64,000 bases of DNA from Phyllobacterium phragmitis (GCF_002980495.1 NZ_PVBR01000001.1:372001-436000); one strand, 5' to 3'. Shown: positions 36,420 through 46,042, numbered from the stretch's first letter. The notes: a model not told the origin generated them from the letters alone. Made by a program: numbers and translations.

Positions 36420-36890
36420 TTATCGCGTCCAGCGCGTTTTCGCCTCGTCATCGCTGATTTTCGCTTCGATCCACCCGCCTTTTCCGCCATCGCGACGATG
36501 TTCCTTCTTCCAGAACGGCGCGCTGGTCTTCAGAAAATCCATCAGAAAAGAGGCTGCCTCGAATGCGGCCTGGCGATGCGCCGAGGCGGTCGCAACGAGA
36601 ACGATATTTTCACCGGGCAGGATTTTCCCGTGACGGTGAATGACACGCAGCCCGGAAAGCGGCCAGCGTTGCAATGCCTCCGCTGCGATCTGGCCGATCT
36701 CGGCTTCCGCCATACCCGGATAATGCTCGAGCTCCAGCGCGGCAAGCATCGTACCTTCGTCTCGGCAAAGTCCGCTGAAGGTCACCACCGCGCCGATATC
36801 GGTTCGCCCCGCCGTCAACGCCGCGATCTCGCGCGCGATGTCAAAATCCTCGCGCTGGACGCTGATATGTGGGACGACAGAAGCATTCAT
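36420..36890 (-). CDS. moaE: Molybdopterin synthase catalytic subunit
   Basis: Large subunit of molybdopterin synthase, which inserts two sulfurs from MoaD thiocarboxylate into precursor Z. The 156-residue protein has VVTFSGLCRDEG, LELEHYPGMAE, RHGKILPGE and the catalytic-lysine segment FWKKEHR. It follows moaD after one base. Its cofactor would serve enzymes such as the oxidoreductase at 46148. Confidence 0.95.
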   Translation of the reverse strand: MNASVVPHISVQREDFDIAREIAALTAGRTDIGAVVTFSGLCRDEGTMLAALELEHYPGMAEAEIGQIAAEALQRWPLSGLRVIHRHGKILPGENIVLVATASAHRQAAFEAASFLMDFLKTSAPFWKKEHRRDGGKGGWIEAKISDDEAKTRWTR

Positions 36891-36891
36891 C

Positions 36892-37149
36892 TCAGCCTCC
36901 GGTCATCGGCGGGAAAAGCGCGATCTCGCGCGCGCCGGCGATAATCTCGCCATGGTCGACATGCTCTTGATCGATGGCGACGCGGATGACATCAGAATAT
37001 TCGAGCGCCGCCTCATATTCCTCTCCGCGCGTTTTCAGATGGCGGAGAAGTTCACCCACCGTGCGGACATCGGCGGGAAGCTCGATTTCCTCTTCCGGCT
37101 TACCGATGCGCTCGCGCACCCATGCGAAATAGACGAGTTTGGTTGTCAT
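36892..37149 (-). CDS. moaD: Molybdopterin synthase sulfur carrier subunit
   Basis: An 85-residue ubiquitin-fold protein ending in the required Gly-Gly, which is adenylated and thiocarboxylated. The ATG at 37149 gives MTTKLVYFAWVRERIG; an alternative TTG at 37161 overlaps the pgsA stop and would add four residues. Either start couples it to pgsA. The pgsA-moaD-moaE order is common in Rhizobiales. Confidence 0.93.
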   Translation of the reverse strand: MTTKLVYFAWVRERIGKPEEEIELPADVRTVGELLRHLKTRGEEYEAALEYSDVIRVAIDQEHVDHGEIIAGAREIALFPPMTGG

Positions 37150-37153
37150 AGCC

Positions 37154-37735
37154 TCAATCAATCACGTGTTTCAGCCCGGCGCGGAAATAATCCCATCCAG
37201 TATAGAGCGTGACGAGCGCCGATATCCAGAGAAGCGTGATGCCGATTTCGGTAGTATGGGGAAGAAACTTGTCGCCTGCATGGCCGGCAAGCAGAAAACC
37301 GACTGCAACCATCTGCATGGTGGTTTTCCATTTTGCCAGCGTGCTGACCGGCACGCTGACTTTCAACTCGGCCAGATATTCGCGCAGGCCCGACACCAGG
37401 ATTTCACGGCACAGAATGATGATCGCGGCCCACAGCGTCCATCCGGCGATCGTGCGATCGGCGGCCAGCAGCAGGAGACACGCCGAGACAAGCAACTTGT
37501 CGGCGATGGGGTCCAGCATTCGGCCGATGGTGGAGGTCTGCTTCCAGATCCGGGCCAGATAGCCGTCGAAGAAATCCGTAATGCTGGCGATGACGAAAAT
37601 GGTGAGCGCGGTCCACCGTGCGGTATCGCTGGATTTCAGGCTTCCCTCGACAAAAAAGCACAGAACCACCAGCGGAACCGCAAGAATGCGCCCATAGGTG
37701 AGGATATTCGGTAGGGATAGGGCGTTTTTCCGCAT
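37154..37735 (-). CDS. pgsA: CDP-diacylglycerol-glycerol-3-phosphate 3-phosphatidyltransferase
   Basis: Makes phosphatidylglycerol phosphate, precursor of phosphatidylglycerol and cardiolipin. The 193-residue membrane protein has the CDP-alcohol signature from DGYLARIWKQ to MLDPIADKLL. The N-terminus MRKNALSLPNILTYGRI fits the family. GGGAG lies about ten bases upstream. A large inverted repeat separates it from uvrC. Confidence 0.95.
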   Translation of the reverse strand: MRKNALSLPNILTYGRILAVPLVVLCFFVEGSLKSSDTARWTALTIFVIASITDFFDGYLARIWKQTSTIGRMLDPIADKLLVSACLLLLAADRTIAGWTLWAAIIILCREILVSGLREYLAELKVSVPVSTLAKWKTTMQMVAVGFLLAGHAGDKFLPHTTEIGITLLWISALVTLYTGWDYFRAGLKHVID

Positions 37736-38038
37736 TTCGGCAGATCTCCCGCCACGGGATTCGAGCGAAATCGCGCGGCATTCGTGAATGTTGGGGACAC
37801 ATCAACAGTGATGTGAACAAAAAATCAACAGCTAGCTCCGACGCGAGAAGCCAAATGTAGGGCAATCCATGTTTTAATAGGATCGCTTGGCGCCCCCGTG
37901 GTTCGAGGCTTCGCTTCGCTCGCACCTCGCCATGAGGGCTCTTGGAACGCTGGTGGTCCCTTCACCCTCATCCTGAGGTGCGAGCGGAGCGAGCCTCGAA
38001 GGACGAGGGTGAAGGTGTGTGGAAACATTCGCTTCACC
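37736..38038. other. Intergenic region between pgsA and uvrC
   Basis: 303 bases with no gene. The half next to pgsA should hold its promoter; the half next to the 3' end of uvrC is the family D inverted repeat. Confidence 0.6.
37899..38016. repeat. Large intergenic inverted repeat, family D
   Basis: Arms of about 35 bases: 37902-37937 (GGTTCGAGGCTTCGCTTCGC onward) and 37966-38003 (its complement, ending GCGAGCCTCGAAGGAC). The right arm is itself flanked by a perfect 11-base inverted repeat CCTTCACCCTC / GAGGGTGAAGG (37959-37969 and 38005-38016 approximately). The style is that of dispersed Rhizobiales palindromes. It probably also ends the uvrC transcript. Confidence 0.82.
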
Positions 38039-40192
38039 TCAGCTTTCCTCATGAAAATGGTCGCGTATGGCGCGGGCCATGGCTTCCGAAATCCCTTCCA
38101 CCTGCATCAAATCCTTGACCGCGGCGCGGGAAATCGCCTTGGCGGTACCGAACTGATGCAAAAGCGCGCGCTTGCGCGCCGGCCCGATACCGGCGATCTC
38201 ATCGAGCGGGTTCTTGATCATTTCCTTCTTGCGCCGTGCGCGGTGCGTGCCGATGGCGAAACGGTGTGCCTCATCGCGAAGCCTCTGGATGAAATAGAGG
38301 ACGGGATCGCGCGGTGGCAGGGTGAAGGATGGCTTGCCCTCGACGAAGAAGCGTTCTCGCCCTGCATCGCGATCGATGCCCTTGGCGATGCCGATGGAGG
38401 TGACCAGCTTGTCAATGCCCAGTTCCGCCAGGATGCCGCGCACCGCACCCACCTGACCCTGGCCGCCATCGATCAAGATGAGATCTGGCCAGGCCGGAAA
38501 GCCTTCGCCCGATATATCCCCGTCTGTTACATCGATATCTTCGGCGCTGTCCGCATCGGCTGCCTTCTGTTCTGCAGGCATGCCGTGCTCCTTGACCAGC
38601 CGGGCGAAGCGCCGTTCGATCACTTCGCGCATCATGCCGAAATCGTCTCCCGGCGTGATGTCCTCAGAGCGGATATTGAATTTCCGGTACTGGTTTTTGA
38701 CGAAGCCTTCCGGTCCGGCGACAATCATGCCGCCAACGGCATTGGTGCCCATGATGTGGGAATTGTCGTAGACCTCGATGCGGCGCGGCACCCGCGCCAG
38801 GCCGAAGGTTTCGGCAAGTCCCTTGAGCAGCCGTGTCTGCGACGAGGTTTCGGCGAGCCGGCGGCCAAGCGATTCCCGTGCATTTGTGAGCGCATGATCG
38901 ACCAGGAACTTCTTCTCGCCGCGCTGCGGTACATTGACTTGGACCCGGTGGCCCGCCCGCGTCGAAAGCGCCTCGGCCAGAAGCTCCTGATCCTCCACCT
39001 TTTCCGAAAGCAGGACGAATTTGGGGCAGGGCTTGTCGTCATAGAATTGCGAAAGGAACGCGCCCAGCACTTCCGCGCCGGACAGCGATGCGTCGGCCTT
39101 GGGGAAATAGGCGCGGTTGCCCCAGTTCTGGCCGGTCCGGAAGAAGAACACCTGAATGCAGGTCAGGCCGCCTTCCAGATGGATGGCGAAGACGTCGGCT
39201 TCCTCCACCGTCTGGGGGTTGATACCCTGATGGGTCTGCACATGCGACAAAGCGGAGAGACGGTCGCGGTAGACGGCGGCGCGTTCGAAATCGAGATGTT
39301 CGGACGCTTCGCTCATCGCCGTTGAGAGATGCGCCTTCACCGCCTGGCTCTTGCCCGACAGGAAGGCCTTCGCCTCGCCGACCAGTTCGGCATAGTCTTC
39401 GTCGCCGATCTCCCGCGTGCATGGCCCGGAGCAACGCTTGATCTGGTAGAGAAGACAGGGGCGGGTGCGCACTTCGAACACCGAATCGGTGCAGGTGCGA
39501 AGGAGAAAGGCGCGCTGCAGCGCATTGATCGTGCGATCCACCGCGCCGGCGGAGGCGAACGGGCCGAAATAATCGCCCTTGCGCGAGCGTGCGCCGCGAT
39601 GCTTGAAGATGCCCGGCGCGCGATGGTCGCCCGTCATCAGGATATAGGGAAACGATTTGTCGTCGCGCATCAGCACGTTGAAACGCGGCCGCAGGCGTTT
39701 GATGAGGTTTGCCTCGAGCAGCAGCGCTTCGGTTTCCGTACGGGTGACGACGAATTCCATCGTCGTCGTTTCGCGGATCATCCGCGCGATGCGGTTGGTA
39801 TGCCCGCCAAGCCGCGCATAGTTCGAAACGCGCTTCTTCAGGCTGCGCGCCTTGCCGACATAGAGCACGTCGCCCGCCTGGTTGAACATGCGATAGACGC
39901 CCGGGCGGTTGGGCAGCCGCTTGACAAAGGCGTTGATGATATCCGCGCCGCTCAAGCCTGCGATCGCCGCATCCTGTTCTTCGAGCGCTGAATCCCAATT
40001 GATGGCATCGGTGAGGGCGGACCCGCGCGTCTTGACGATTTCCTCCACGTCGAGCGCCTCGCCCCCGGTTTCGGTTTCTGTCTCGTCAATGAGGAAACCG
40101 GCGATATCGTGCTCGCTGCCGCTGGCAGGCGAATGATCGCTGGGGAGACCGGGTTTCTCCCCGGAGGATTCGGGTTTCTTCGAGTCGTTCAT
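38039..40192 (-). CDS. uvrC: Excinuclease ABC subunit C
   Basis: The dual-incision nuclease of nucleotide excision repair. The 717-residue protein has a GIY-YIG domain ([20 protein letters not shown]), a UVR motif, an RNase H-like C-terminal nuclease with the acidic [14 protein letters not shown], and a helix-hairpin-helix end. About 90 residues of acidic, low-complexity sequence precede the GIY-YIG domain, longer than in E. coli (610 residues). The ATG at 40192 overlaps the upstream SDR stop by four bases. Confidence 0.96.
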   Translation of the reverse strand: MNDSKKPESSGEKPGLPSDHSPASGSEHDIAGFLIDETETETGGEALDVEEIVKTRGSALTDAINWDSALEEQDAAIAGLSGADIINAFVKRLPNRPGVYRMFNQAGDVLYVGKARSLKKRVSNYARLGGHTNRIARMIRETTTMEFVVTRTETEALLLEANLIKRLRPRFNVLMRDDKSFPYILMTGDHRAPGIFKHRGARSRKGDYFGPFASAGAVDRTINALQRAFLLRTCTDSVFEVRTRPCLLYQIKRCSGPCTREIGDEDYAELVGEAKAFLSGKSQAVKAHLSTAMSEASEHLDFERAAVYRDRLSALSHVQTHQGINPQTVEEADVFAIHLEGGLTCIQVFFFRTGQNWGNRAYFPKADASLSGAEVLGAFLSQFYDDKPCPKFVLLSEKVEDQELLAEALSTRAGHRVQVNVPQRGEKKFLVDHALTNARESLGRRLAETSSQTRLLKGLAETFGLARVPRRIEVYDNSHIMGTNAVGGMIVAGPEGFVKNQYRKFNIRSEDITPGDDFGMMREVIERRFARLVKEHGMPAEQKAADADSAEDIDVTDGDISGEGFPAWPDLILIDGGQGQVGAVRGILAELGIDKLVTSIGIAKGIDRDAGRERFFVEGKPSFTLPPRDPVLYFIQRLRDEAHRFAIGTHRARRKKEMIKNPLDEIAGIGPARKRALLHQFGTAKAISRAAVKDLMQVEGISEAMARAIRDHFHEES

Positions 40193-40974
40193 TCGGAAAT
40201 TCCCAGGATATCCGGTGTCTGCCACGCCAGATGCTGGCCGCCGTCAAGCGCGAGCATCTGGCCGGTTACGGATTTCATCTCCCAAAGATAGCGAATCGTA
40301 AGGCCGAATTCGGACAGGGCAGGCGCTTTCTTCAGGAGGGTCGCATCGATCTGCCGCTGGAAATCCCGGTGGTCCTGCCGTTCGCTCGGCAGCGTCGGGC
40401 CAGGGCCGATGGCGTTCACACGGATGCGGGGAGCGAGAGCCTGCGCCAAGGTGCGGGTCGCGCTCCATAGCGCGGATTTCGAAAGCGTATAGGAGAAGAA
40501 GAGCGGATTGGTCTTCCAGACGCGCTGGTCGATCAGATTGACGATCAATCCGTCTTCGCCTTCCGGCAGGGCGTCCGCCATGCTCTCGGCGAGGAACACC
40601 GGCGCTTTGAGATGAAGGGCGAAGTGCTTTTCCCATTTATCGTCGGCAAGGGTGCCGACGCGGTCGTCGAGAAAAACGGAGGCATTGTTGACCAGAAGCC
40701 GGACAGGGCCGAGCTTCGCCTGTACCTGGCCGATCAGGCCACGCACGGCATCCGTATCGCAGAGATCGGCCTGGACCACCGCCGCCCGGCCGCCATCCGC
40801 CTTGATCGCCGCGGCAAGCTTTTCGCCTTCGCTCACGGAGCCGTTGCAGTGGATCGCCACCGCAAAGCCGTGCGCCGCCAAATCCTCGACGATTGCCTTG
40901 CCGATGCGTTTGGCCCCGCCGGTGACCAGGGCCACGGCTGGCGCAACAAAAGCGGCAGGTATTTCGGAATTCAC
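40189..40974 (-). CDS. SDR family oxidoreductase (pteridine reductase-like)
   Basis: A 261-residue short-chain reductase. It has [15 protein letters not shown] (the GG-x-K-R-IG variant seen in pteridine/dihydrofolate reductases such as FolM), VNNASVF, and the catalytic [12 protein letters not shown] start at 40974 was chosen because AAAGGAA lies nine bases upstream; a longer ATG start is less likely. It is coupled to uvrC by an ATGA overlap. The exact substrate is not proven. Confidence 0.82.
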   Translation of the reverse strand: MNSEIPAAFVAPAVALVTGGAKRIGKAIVEDLAAHGFAVAIHCNGSVSEGEKLAAAIKADGGRAAVVQADLCDTDAVRGLIGQVQAKLGPVRLLVNNASVFLDDRVGTLADDKWEKHFALHLKAPVFLAESMADALPEGEDGLIVNLIDQRVWKTNPLFFSYTLSKSALWSATRTLAQALAPRIRVNAIGPGPTLPSERQDHRDFQRQIDATLLKKAPALSEFGLTIRYLWEMKSVTGQMLALDGGQHLAWQTPDILGISE

Positions 40975-41357
40975 GGTAAACGATTCCTTTCTGAGCCTTG
41001 ACGTCCCACGTGATGCCATCGCGCGAAGCAAAATGCAGCCGATTTTCGATTGAAAAGACGGCCAAAGCCCGGGATTACTGACAAAATGGCGTCCCCGTCT
41101 CCCGCCGGAGCGTTGATCCTAGGGATTAATCCGCCGCCAGTTCCTTCATATAGGTGCCTGTCTGGCATGTTGCCATATTGCAACATCGCAATTCCGCCAT
41201 GTTGTCGACAGGTTCTTTCCACGGAAGCGGACATGTCGCGCCGCATTTGGGCACGATGTTCCGCCTCGTAAACAGCGCGTTTTCTGCGAGGCCACATCCT
41301 CTCTCCCAAGTCTGGAAAGCGCGCCCGATTGTGAAAAAGAATAAAAGGAGAATGCGC
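40975..41357. other. Divergent intergenic region SDR / omp25
   Basis: About 380 bases without a gene. It holds an 18-base dyad at 41168-41185, the palindrome TGTCGACA a little downstream, and presumably the strong omp25 promoter and leader. Confidence 0.6.
41168..41185. promoter_or_regulatory. 18-base dyad upstream of omp25
   Basis: TGTTGC-CATATT-GCAACA, perfect 6-base arms with a 6-base centre, about 170 bases before the omp25 start. The length and symmetry are those of a LuxR-type or similar dimer site. In Brucella, omp25 is known to respond to the BvrR/BvrS system and to the LuxR-type regulator VjbR; whether either binds here is inference. Confidence 0.45.
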
Positions 41358-42002
41358 ATGCGCACTCTAAAGACACTCTTCCTCGCTACGGCTGCGCTGC
41401 TGCCGCTTTCCGTTTCCGCAATGGCTGCTGACGCGATCGTCGAACAGCCGCCGCAACCAGCCGCTCCAATCATGGCCGCTCCCCAGAACACCTGGGCCGG
41501 CGGCTACACCGGTCTTTATCTCGGCTATGGTTGGGGCAAGTTCGGCACCGACGCCGTAGGCGAAATCAAGGACAACGCTCCCAAGCTTGGCGGCTATGCC
41601 GGCTGGAACTTCCAGCAGGACAACATCGTCTACGGTATCGAAGGCGACGCAGGCTACTCCTGGCTGAAGGAAAGTTCCGGTGGCATCGAAGCCAAGCAGG
41701 GTTTCGACGGTTCGCTGCGCGCTCGTGTCGGCTATGCCATGGATCCGGCCCTCCTCTACGTCACGGGTGGTGTTGCCGGCTCGCAGATCAAGCTTGACGA
41801 TGGTCTCGATGATGAAAGCAAGTTCCGCGCTGGCTGGACTGCCGGTGTCGGTGCTGAAGCCTTCATCACGCAGAACATCATCGGCCGCGTCGAATATCGC
41901 TACGCCGATTTCGGCGACAAGGACTACGATCTAGGCGGCGGCACCGTTAGCTCGGATCTGAAGACCCACGACATCCGCGTTGGTGTTGGTTACAAGTTCT
42001 GA
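41358..42002 (+). CDS. omp25: Outer membrane protein Omp25
   Basis: A 214-residue 8-stranded outer membrane barrel. Residues 1-23 are a signal peptide ([18 protein letters not shown], ending AMA). The mature protein shows [47 protein letters not shown] and the C-terminal aromatic [10 protein letters not shown]. These match my memory of Brucella Omp25 nearly block by block. AAAGGAG seven bases before 41358 favours this ATG over one six bases upstream. Omp25 contributes to envelope stability and host interaction in Brucella. Confidence 0.94.
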   Translation: MRTLKTLFLATAALLPLSVSAMAADAIVEQPPQPAAPIMAAPQNTWAGGYTGLYLGYGWGKFGTDAVGEIKDNAPKLGGYAGWNFQQDNIVYGIEGDAGYSWLKESSGGIEAKQGFDGSLRARVGYAMDPALLYVTGGVAGSQIKLDDGLDDESKFRAGWTAGVGAEAFITQNIIGRVEYRYADFGDKDYDLGGGTVSSDLKTHDIRVGVGYKF

Positions 42003-42023
42003 TCCATCACGGATCGAACACGG

Positions 42024-42052
42024 AAAAGCCGGGCAGTTTGCCCGGCTTTTTT
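42024..42052. terminator. Bidirectional terminator omp25 / GST
   Basis: An 11-bp perfect stem AAAAGCCGGGC / GCCCGGCTTTT with a 5-base loop and a T-run (TTTTTTG) on the plus strand; the A-run on the left gives the same on the minus strand. It serves the convergent omp25 and GST genes. Confidence 0.9.
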
Positions 42053-42084
42053 GTTGCTTGCGTGTCCCGAGGGGCGCGCTTGCT

Positions 42085-42681
42085 CTATTTCGGCAGCAGC
42101 GCCGCCAGTTCCGGATGCAGTTCGCCGAATCGCTTGAACCAGCGCTTCAGCTTCGGTCGGCCCTTTTCCCATTGTCCCTCGAAACGCAGATTGAGATATC
42201 CGAGTGTCGCCGCAAGCGCGATATGGCCGGCGTGCAGTTTGGCGCCGACGCGCGGCGGGGCGGCGTTGAGGAGATCAAGCGCCCGCACGGCCTTGCGCCA
42301 TTGCATATCGAGCCAGGGCTGATGGATCTTCTCTGCCGGATGAAAACGGCGCTCATAGACATGCGCGAGCAGGGCGTCGCACAGGCCGTCGGCCAGTGCT
42401 TCCAGCCTTTCGGCATCGAGCCGCTTTTCGGCATTGCGCGGGAAAAGCTTGTTGCCGGAAATGCGGTTCAGATATTGCGTGATGACGCGGCTGTCGAAGA
42501 CGGTCTTGCCGTCGTCGGTGATCAATGTCGGTATTTTCCCCAGCGGATTGGAGGAGATGAGGATTTCCGGTTCGTCATTGGTATTGACGACCACCGCCTC
42601 GGCGGGGACGCCGGCATAATGCGCCGCCATCAGGACCTTGGCGCTGTAGGGCGAGGCGGAAGCGTAAAGTATTTTTGTCAT
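42085..42681 (-). CDS. Glutathione S-transferase family protein
   Basis: A 198-residue protein with an N-terminal thioredoxin fold (ILYASASPYSAKVLMAAHYAG, NPLGKIPTLITDDG, FDSRVITQYL) and an all-helical C-terminal domain. The SPYS segment holds the likely active Ser/Tyr. It conjugates or reduces small molecules with glutathione; the substrate is unknown. Convergent with omp25. Confidence 0.88.
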   Translation of the reverse strand: MTKILYASASPYSAKVLMAAHYAGVPAEAVVVNTNDEPEILISSNPLGKIPTLITDDGKTVFDSRVITQYLNRISGNKLFPRNAEKRLDAERLEALADGLCDALLAHVYERRFHPAEKIHQPWLDMQWRKAVRALDLLNAAPPRVGAKLHAGHIALAATLGYLNLRFEGQWEKGRPKLKRWFKRFGELHPELAALLPK

Positions 42682-42762
42682 GGAACTGGAAACTCCTGGG
42701 ATTTATCTCGATGTAGCGACGTTATTTTCCCGCACCGGCAGCGCAAGCCAGGCGGGCTTCTG

Positions 42763-43509
42763 TTAACGCACCGGCGGCATGGTGGCCGAGCGTCTGCGGC
42801 AGGCATCCGCATCCACTTCTCCGCAATTGCGGAATTGTAGGTCCTTCGTCATGCATATCCGCACGTCCTGCAAATATCCTCCCTCGCAGGTGACCGCGAT
42901 GCCACCTGCCGGAAGGCCCGGATTGGCCGTGACAAAGGCTTTCTCGACCAGGACCGGATCGATATCGCGGCTGACCTGGACATTGCGGAAGCTCGCCGGA
43001 ATCGAGACGGTTTCATAGGCGCGCCGCAGCGTTGAGAAATAATCCGATTGCGAAAGCCCGGTGCAGCTTCCATGCCTGCGCCATTCATGAATGATCAGTC
43101 CCGTCGAAGGCATGATGTCACGAACGCTCGAAATCATCTGGCGCGGCACATAGCGGTCATCGATTGCGCAATCCTGCGGGTAACCCTTCTCATATTGCGG
43201 CCATAGGCCATGAACGATGAAGGAATAGGGCCGGCCGGAAGAGCATTGCTGCCGATCGGCGCGCGAACCTTCCGAGGCGCAATAGCTGGGCGACCAGGAA
43301 AGCGAAAGCACGTAGAAATCAAAATCCCGTCCGTCCTTTGGCTTCGATTCATTATTTGCGAGGGAGGAGTTCGCCCCGCTGTCCTGAAGCGAAGAATTCC
43401 CACCATCGGCTCCGGGGAGGGAACGCGGCCCGTCATTGTTGAGGAGAGAATAAAGAAACCATGCAATGGCAGCCAGAACCGCCAGCGTCAAAAAGCTTCT
43501 TCCCTGCAT
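42763..43509 (-). CDS. Ribonuclease T2 family protein (exported)
   Basis: A 248-residue exported RNase. An N-terminal hydrophobic segment (6-23) is a signal or anchor, followed by a Ser/Asn-rich linker. Both catalytic segments are present: FIVHGLWPQ (H100) and HEWRRHGSC (H141, E142, H146). Cysteines for the usual disulfides are visible. RNase T2 enzymes (E. coli RNase I) degrade RNA in the periplasm for scavenging. Monocistronic. Confidence 0.9.
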   Translation of the reverse strand: MQGRSFLTLAVLAAIAWFLYSLLNNDGPRSLPGADGGNSSLQDSGANSSLANNESKPKDGRDFDFYVLSLSWSPSYCASEGSRADRQQCSSGRPYSFIVHGLWPQYEKGYPQDCAIDDRYVPRQMISSVRDIMPSTGLIIHEWRRHGSCTGLSQSDYFSTLRRAYETVSIPASFRNVQVSRDIDPVLVEKAFVTANPGLPAGGIAVTCEGGYLQDVRICMTKDLQFRNCGEVDADACRRRSATMPPVR

Positions 43510-43532
43510 CCGCCCCCCTGAATGCTGCCCTT

Positions 43533-43588
43533 AGAGCATGATCCCGAAAAGTTGCAGACTTCCAGGTAAGATCATGCGGCTAAAACAA
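43533..43588. repeat. Intergenic palindrome, family C copy 2
   Basis: GCATGATCCCGAAAAGTTGC at the left and GATCATGC at the right, with GACTTCCAGGTAA between. It is nearly identical to copy 3 at 46041-46092. It lies between the secreted orphan and the RNase T2 gene. Confidence 0.85.
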
Positions 43589-43592
43589 ACAC

Positions 43593-43636
43593 TGAGAGCA
43601 GGATGCCGGATTCGATTTAATTGCATCCTGCTCTCA
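43593..43636 (-). terminator. Perfect 14-bp stem-loop after the secreted orphan gene
   Basis: TGAGAGCAGGATGC (43593-43606) and its exact complement (43623-43636) with a 16-base loop. On the minus strand it is followed by GTGTTTGTTTTAG. It abuts a family C palindrome. Confidence 0.65.
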
Positions 43637-43664
43637 ATGCCGCCCTGCATGCCATATATCCGGC

Positions 43665-44138
43665 TTAGCGCAGGACGCGGCAGCCGGCATCATAGACTTT
43701 CCAGCGGTCGAATCCGGCCACGCAGAACTCGACATTGTCGCCGATCGAGGCAAGCCCCTGGCCCTCCTCGATAAGATACCAGACCGGGCGCCGCTCTCCG
43801 TCGGACAGCATGGCGGTTGCGCCGCAATAATGACGGGTGATCTCTGAGGGCCGCTGCGCTGGCTCAAAGCGCTTCTGATAGACATCGCTGAAGGCGGAAA
43901 TCTCGACCATCGGCAGGTTGGGAACGTGGGTTACCTGATAGCTGAAGCGCGAGACGATGGTTTTCAGCACCCGCTGGTCGCCGCATATGCCGCCCGTATC
44001 GCCGTATGCAGCGGCCTCGCTCGCGAAAAAATCGGCTGCCTGAACGGGCGTGGAAGAAAGTCCGCCCACAGAAAGAACGGTTGAAAGAGCAAGTGCCGCA
44101 GCAGAAAGCATATGGTTGAATTGTCCGAAGCGCTTCAT
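43665..44138 (-). CDS. Conserved-looking secreted protein of unknown function
   Basis: A 157-residue protein I cannot name. Residues 1-35 are a signal peptide (cleavage near VQA-AD). The mature part has four cysteines (C52, C105, C139, C153), suggesting two disulfides, and motifs GGICGDQRVL, RHYCGATAML and WYLIEEGQGLASIGDNVEFC. The balanced composition and the Cys pattern argue for a real periplasmic protein. It is monocistronic, followed by a strong stem-loop. Confidence 0.75.
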   Translation of the reverse strand: MKRFGQFNHMLSAAALALSTVLSVGGLSSTPVQAADFFASEAAAYGDTGGICGDQRVLKTIVSRFSYQVTHVPNLPMVEISAFSDVYQKRFEPAQRPSEITRHYCGATAMLSDGERRPVWYLIEEGQGLASIGDNVEFCVAGFDRWKVYDAGCRVLR

Positions 44139-44212
44139 TGTCCAATTCCTGTCCCAGTAAATTTCCTACCAAAGTCAATATAGCCGCAATGTCCGCTACA
44201 GATCGGCTCCGG

Positions 44213-45079
44213 TCAAGACGCAACCTGCTCGCCACGAACCCACTCTAGCGTGAACGATCCGGCTTTGGCTTCGCCGAGCAGGTTAGTGAGGCATGGAAGC
44301 AACAGTTTCATCTCGGCTTCCAGCGTATAGGGCGGGTTGACGACGATCATGCCGCAGCCATCGAGCCGCGGTTCGGGCGAGGGAGGACGAATCGCCAACT
44401 CCAGCCGGAGTATCTTTGCGATATGCGTCTCGTGCAGCTTCGAGATGAAGCGCTGTACCTCCTGGCGGTCCTTGACGGGATACCACAAAGCGTAGGTTCC
44501 GCCGGGAAAGCGCTTATGTGCCTTGACCAGCCCATCGACCAGCCGGTCGAACTCACCGGCAATCTCGAACGGCGGATCGACGAGGACGAGGCCGCGCTTT
44601 TCCTTCGGCGGCAGATGCGCGCCGAGCGCCAGCCAACCGTCGAGATGGATGACGCGCACCTGATGGTCCCCGACAAAGAGGGCCGAGAGTGCCCTGGCAT
44701 CATCGGGATGCAGTTCGATGGCCGACAGGCGATCCTGCTTGCGCATCATGCTGCGCGCCAGAAGCGGTGAGCCGGGATAGGTTTTCACACTATCACCGGC
44801 ATTTTCCGCGCGGATAATATCGAGATAGGGCGCGAGAAGCTCGGCCGCATCCGCTGGAATGGCACTGGCATCGTCGAGCAGACGGGCGATGCCCTGCTGC
44901 CATTCGGCGGTCTTGCCGGCCTCGGTTCCCCTAAGATCGTAGCGGCCGATGCCGGCATGGGTGTCGATCACCCGGAACGCCTGCTCCTTGCGCTTCAGAT
45001 ATTCGATGATGCGGGTGAGGACGACATGTTTGACGACATCGGCGAAATTCCCGGCATGATAAGCGTGGCGATAGTTCAT
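44213..45079 (-). CDS. rlmJ: 23S rRNA (adenine-N6) methyltransferase RlmJ
   Basis: Methylates A2030 of 23S rRNA (E. coli numbering). The 288-residue protein starts MNYRHAYHAGNFADVVKH, the RlmJ signature, and has the SAM-site part VIDTHAGIGRYDL and the catalytic DPPFE (DPPY in many members). The start at 45079 drops 12 codons of non-conserved upstream frame. Divergent from the EamA exporter. Confidence 0.93.
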   Translation of the reverse strand: MNYRHAYHAGNFADVVKHVVLTRIIEYLKRKEQAFRVIDTHAGIGRYDLRGTEAGKTAEWQQGIARLLDDASAIPADAAELLAPYLDIIRAENAGDSVKTYPGSPLLARSMMRKQDRLSAIELHPDDARALSALFVGDHQVRVIHLDGWLALGAHLPPKEKRGLVLVDPPFEIAGEFDRLVDGLVKAHKRFPGGTYALWYPVKDRQEVQRFISKLHETHIAKILRLELAIRPPSPEPRLDGCGMIVVNPPYTLEAEMKLLLPCLTNLLGEAKAGSFTLEWVRGEQVAS

Positions 45080-45196
45080 GACAGTGCTTTTTCCATGCCG
45101 GTCAGGGCACTGCAAGCGCTTCTATCCGACCCCCGCCGGATATGCCATAGATCGCCCTCCGCTTTCGCGGTCTTCTCCTGATTCTGGTGATGCGCC

Positions 45197-46042
45197 ATGT
45201 CTGGCACGGTTGTCCTCATCGTCCTTCTGGCCGCATTTCTTAATGCGAGCTGGAACGCGGTCGTCAAATCGAATGGCGACAAGTTTCTCAATGCGGTCAT
45301 TGTGGTCGGCGCGGCTGGCCTCATCGCCCTGCTTTTTCTGCCATTCCTGCCTGCGCCTGACCGGTCGAGCTGGCCCTTCCTGGCGACATCGATGGTGCTC
45401 CAGATAATCTATCTCTGCCTCGTGGCCGCGGCCTATGAAAGCGGCGATATGAGCCAGGCCTATCCGATCATGCGCGGCACGCCGCCGCTTCTGGTGGCGC
45501 TCGCCAGTGGACCCTTGATCGGCGAGGTGCTGCCGCTGCCGCGCTGGATCGGCATCGCCTTCATCTGCTGCGGTGTGCTGGCTCTCGCTTTCGAGGCACG
45601 GCGGCGCGCCGGCATCGGCAACGGGCGGACCACCATGCTTGCCCTCGTCAACGCCGTCTTTATCGCGTCCTATACGCTGGTGGACGGCATCGGCGTGCGC
45701 AAGTCGGGCGCCCCCGCCGCCTATACGATGTGGGTTTTCCTGCTCAATGCCTTGCCGTTGGTCCTCTGGACGTTCGCCATGCACGGGCAGCGAATCTGGC
45801 CGCATCTGCGCAGCCGTCTGCATCTGGCGTTCATCGGCGGCGTGGGAACGCTCGGCTCCTATGGCCTGACGCTGTGGGCGATGACCATGGCGCCCATTGC
45901 CGTGGTTGCCGCCCTGCGCGAGACCTCGATCCTGTTCGCGATCGTCATTTCGGCGATTGTCCTGAAAGAACGCATCGGCCTCCAGCGTGTTGTCGCAGCG
46001 GCACTGATCGTCATCGGCACGATGATCATCAGGCTAAGCTGA
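45197..46042 (+). CDS. EamA/DMT family transporter
   Basis: A 281-residue inner membrane protein with about ten hydrophobic helices in two EamA repeats. Typical segments are LNASWNAVVKSNGD, GDMSQAYPIMRGTPPLLVAL and the second-half RETSILFAIVISAIVLKERIG. DMT exporters move metabolites or drugs out of the cell; the substrate is unknown. Confidence 0.88.
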   Translation: MSGTVVLIVLLAAFLNASWNAVVKSNGDKFLNAVIVVGAAGLIALLFLPFLPAPDRSSWPFLATSMVLQIIYLCLVAAAYESGDMSQAYPIMRGTPPLLVALASGPLIGEVLPLPRWIGIAFICCGVLALAFEARRRAGIGNGRTTMLALVNAVFIASYTLVDGIGVRKSGAPAAYTMWVFLLNALPLVLWTFAMHGQRIWPHLRSRLHLAFIGGVGTLGSYGLTLWAMTMAPIAVVAALRETSILFAIVISAIVLKERIGLQRVVAAALIVIGTMIIRLS

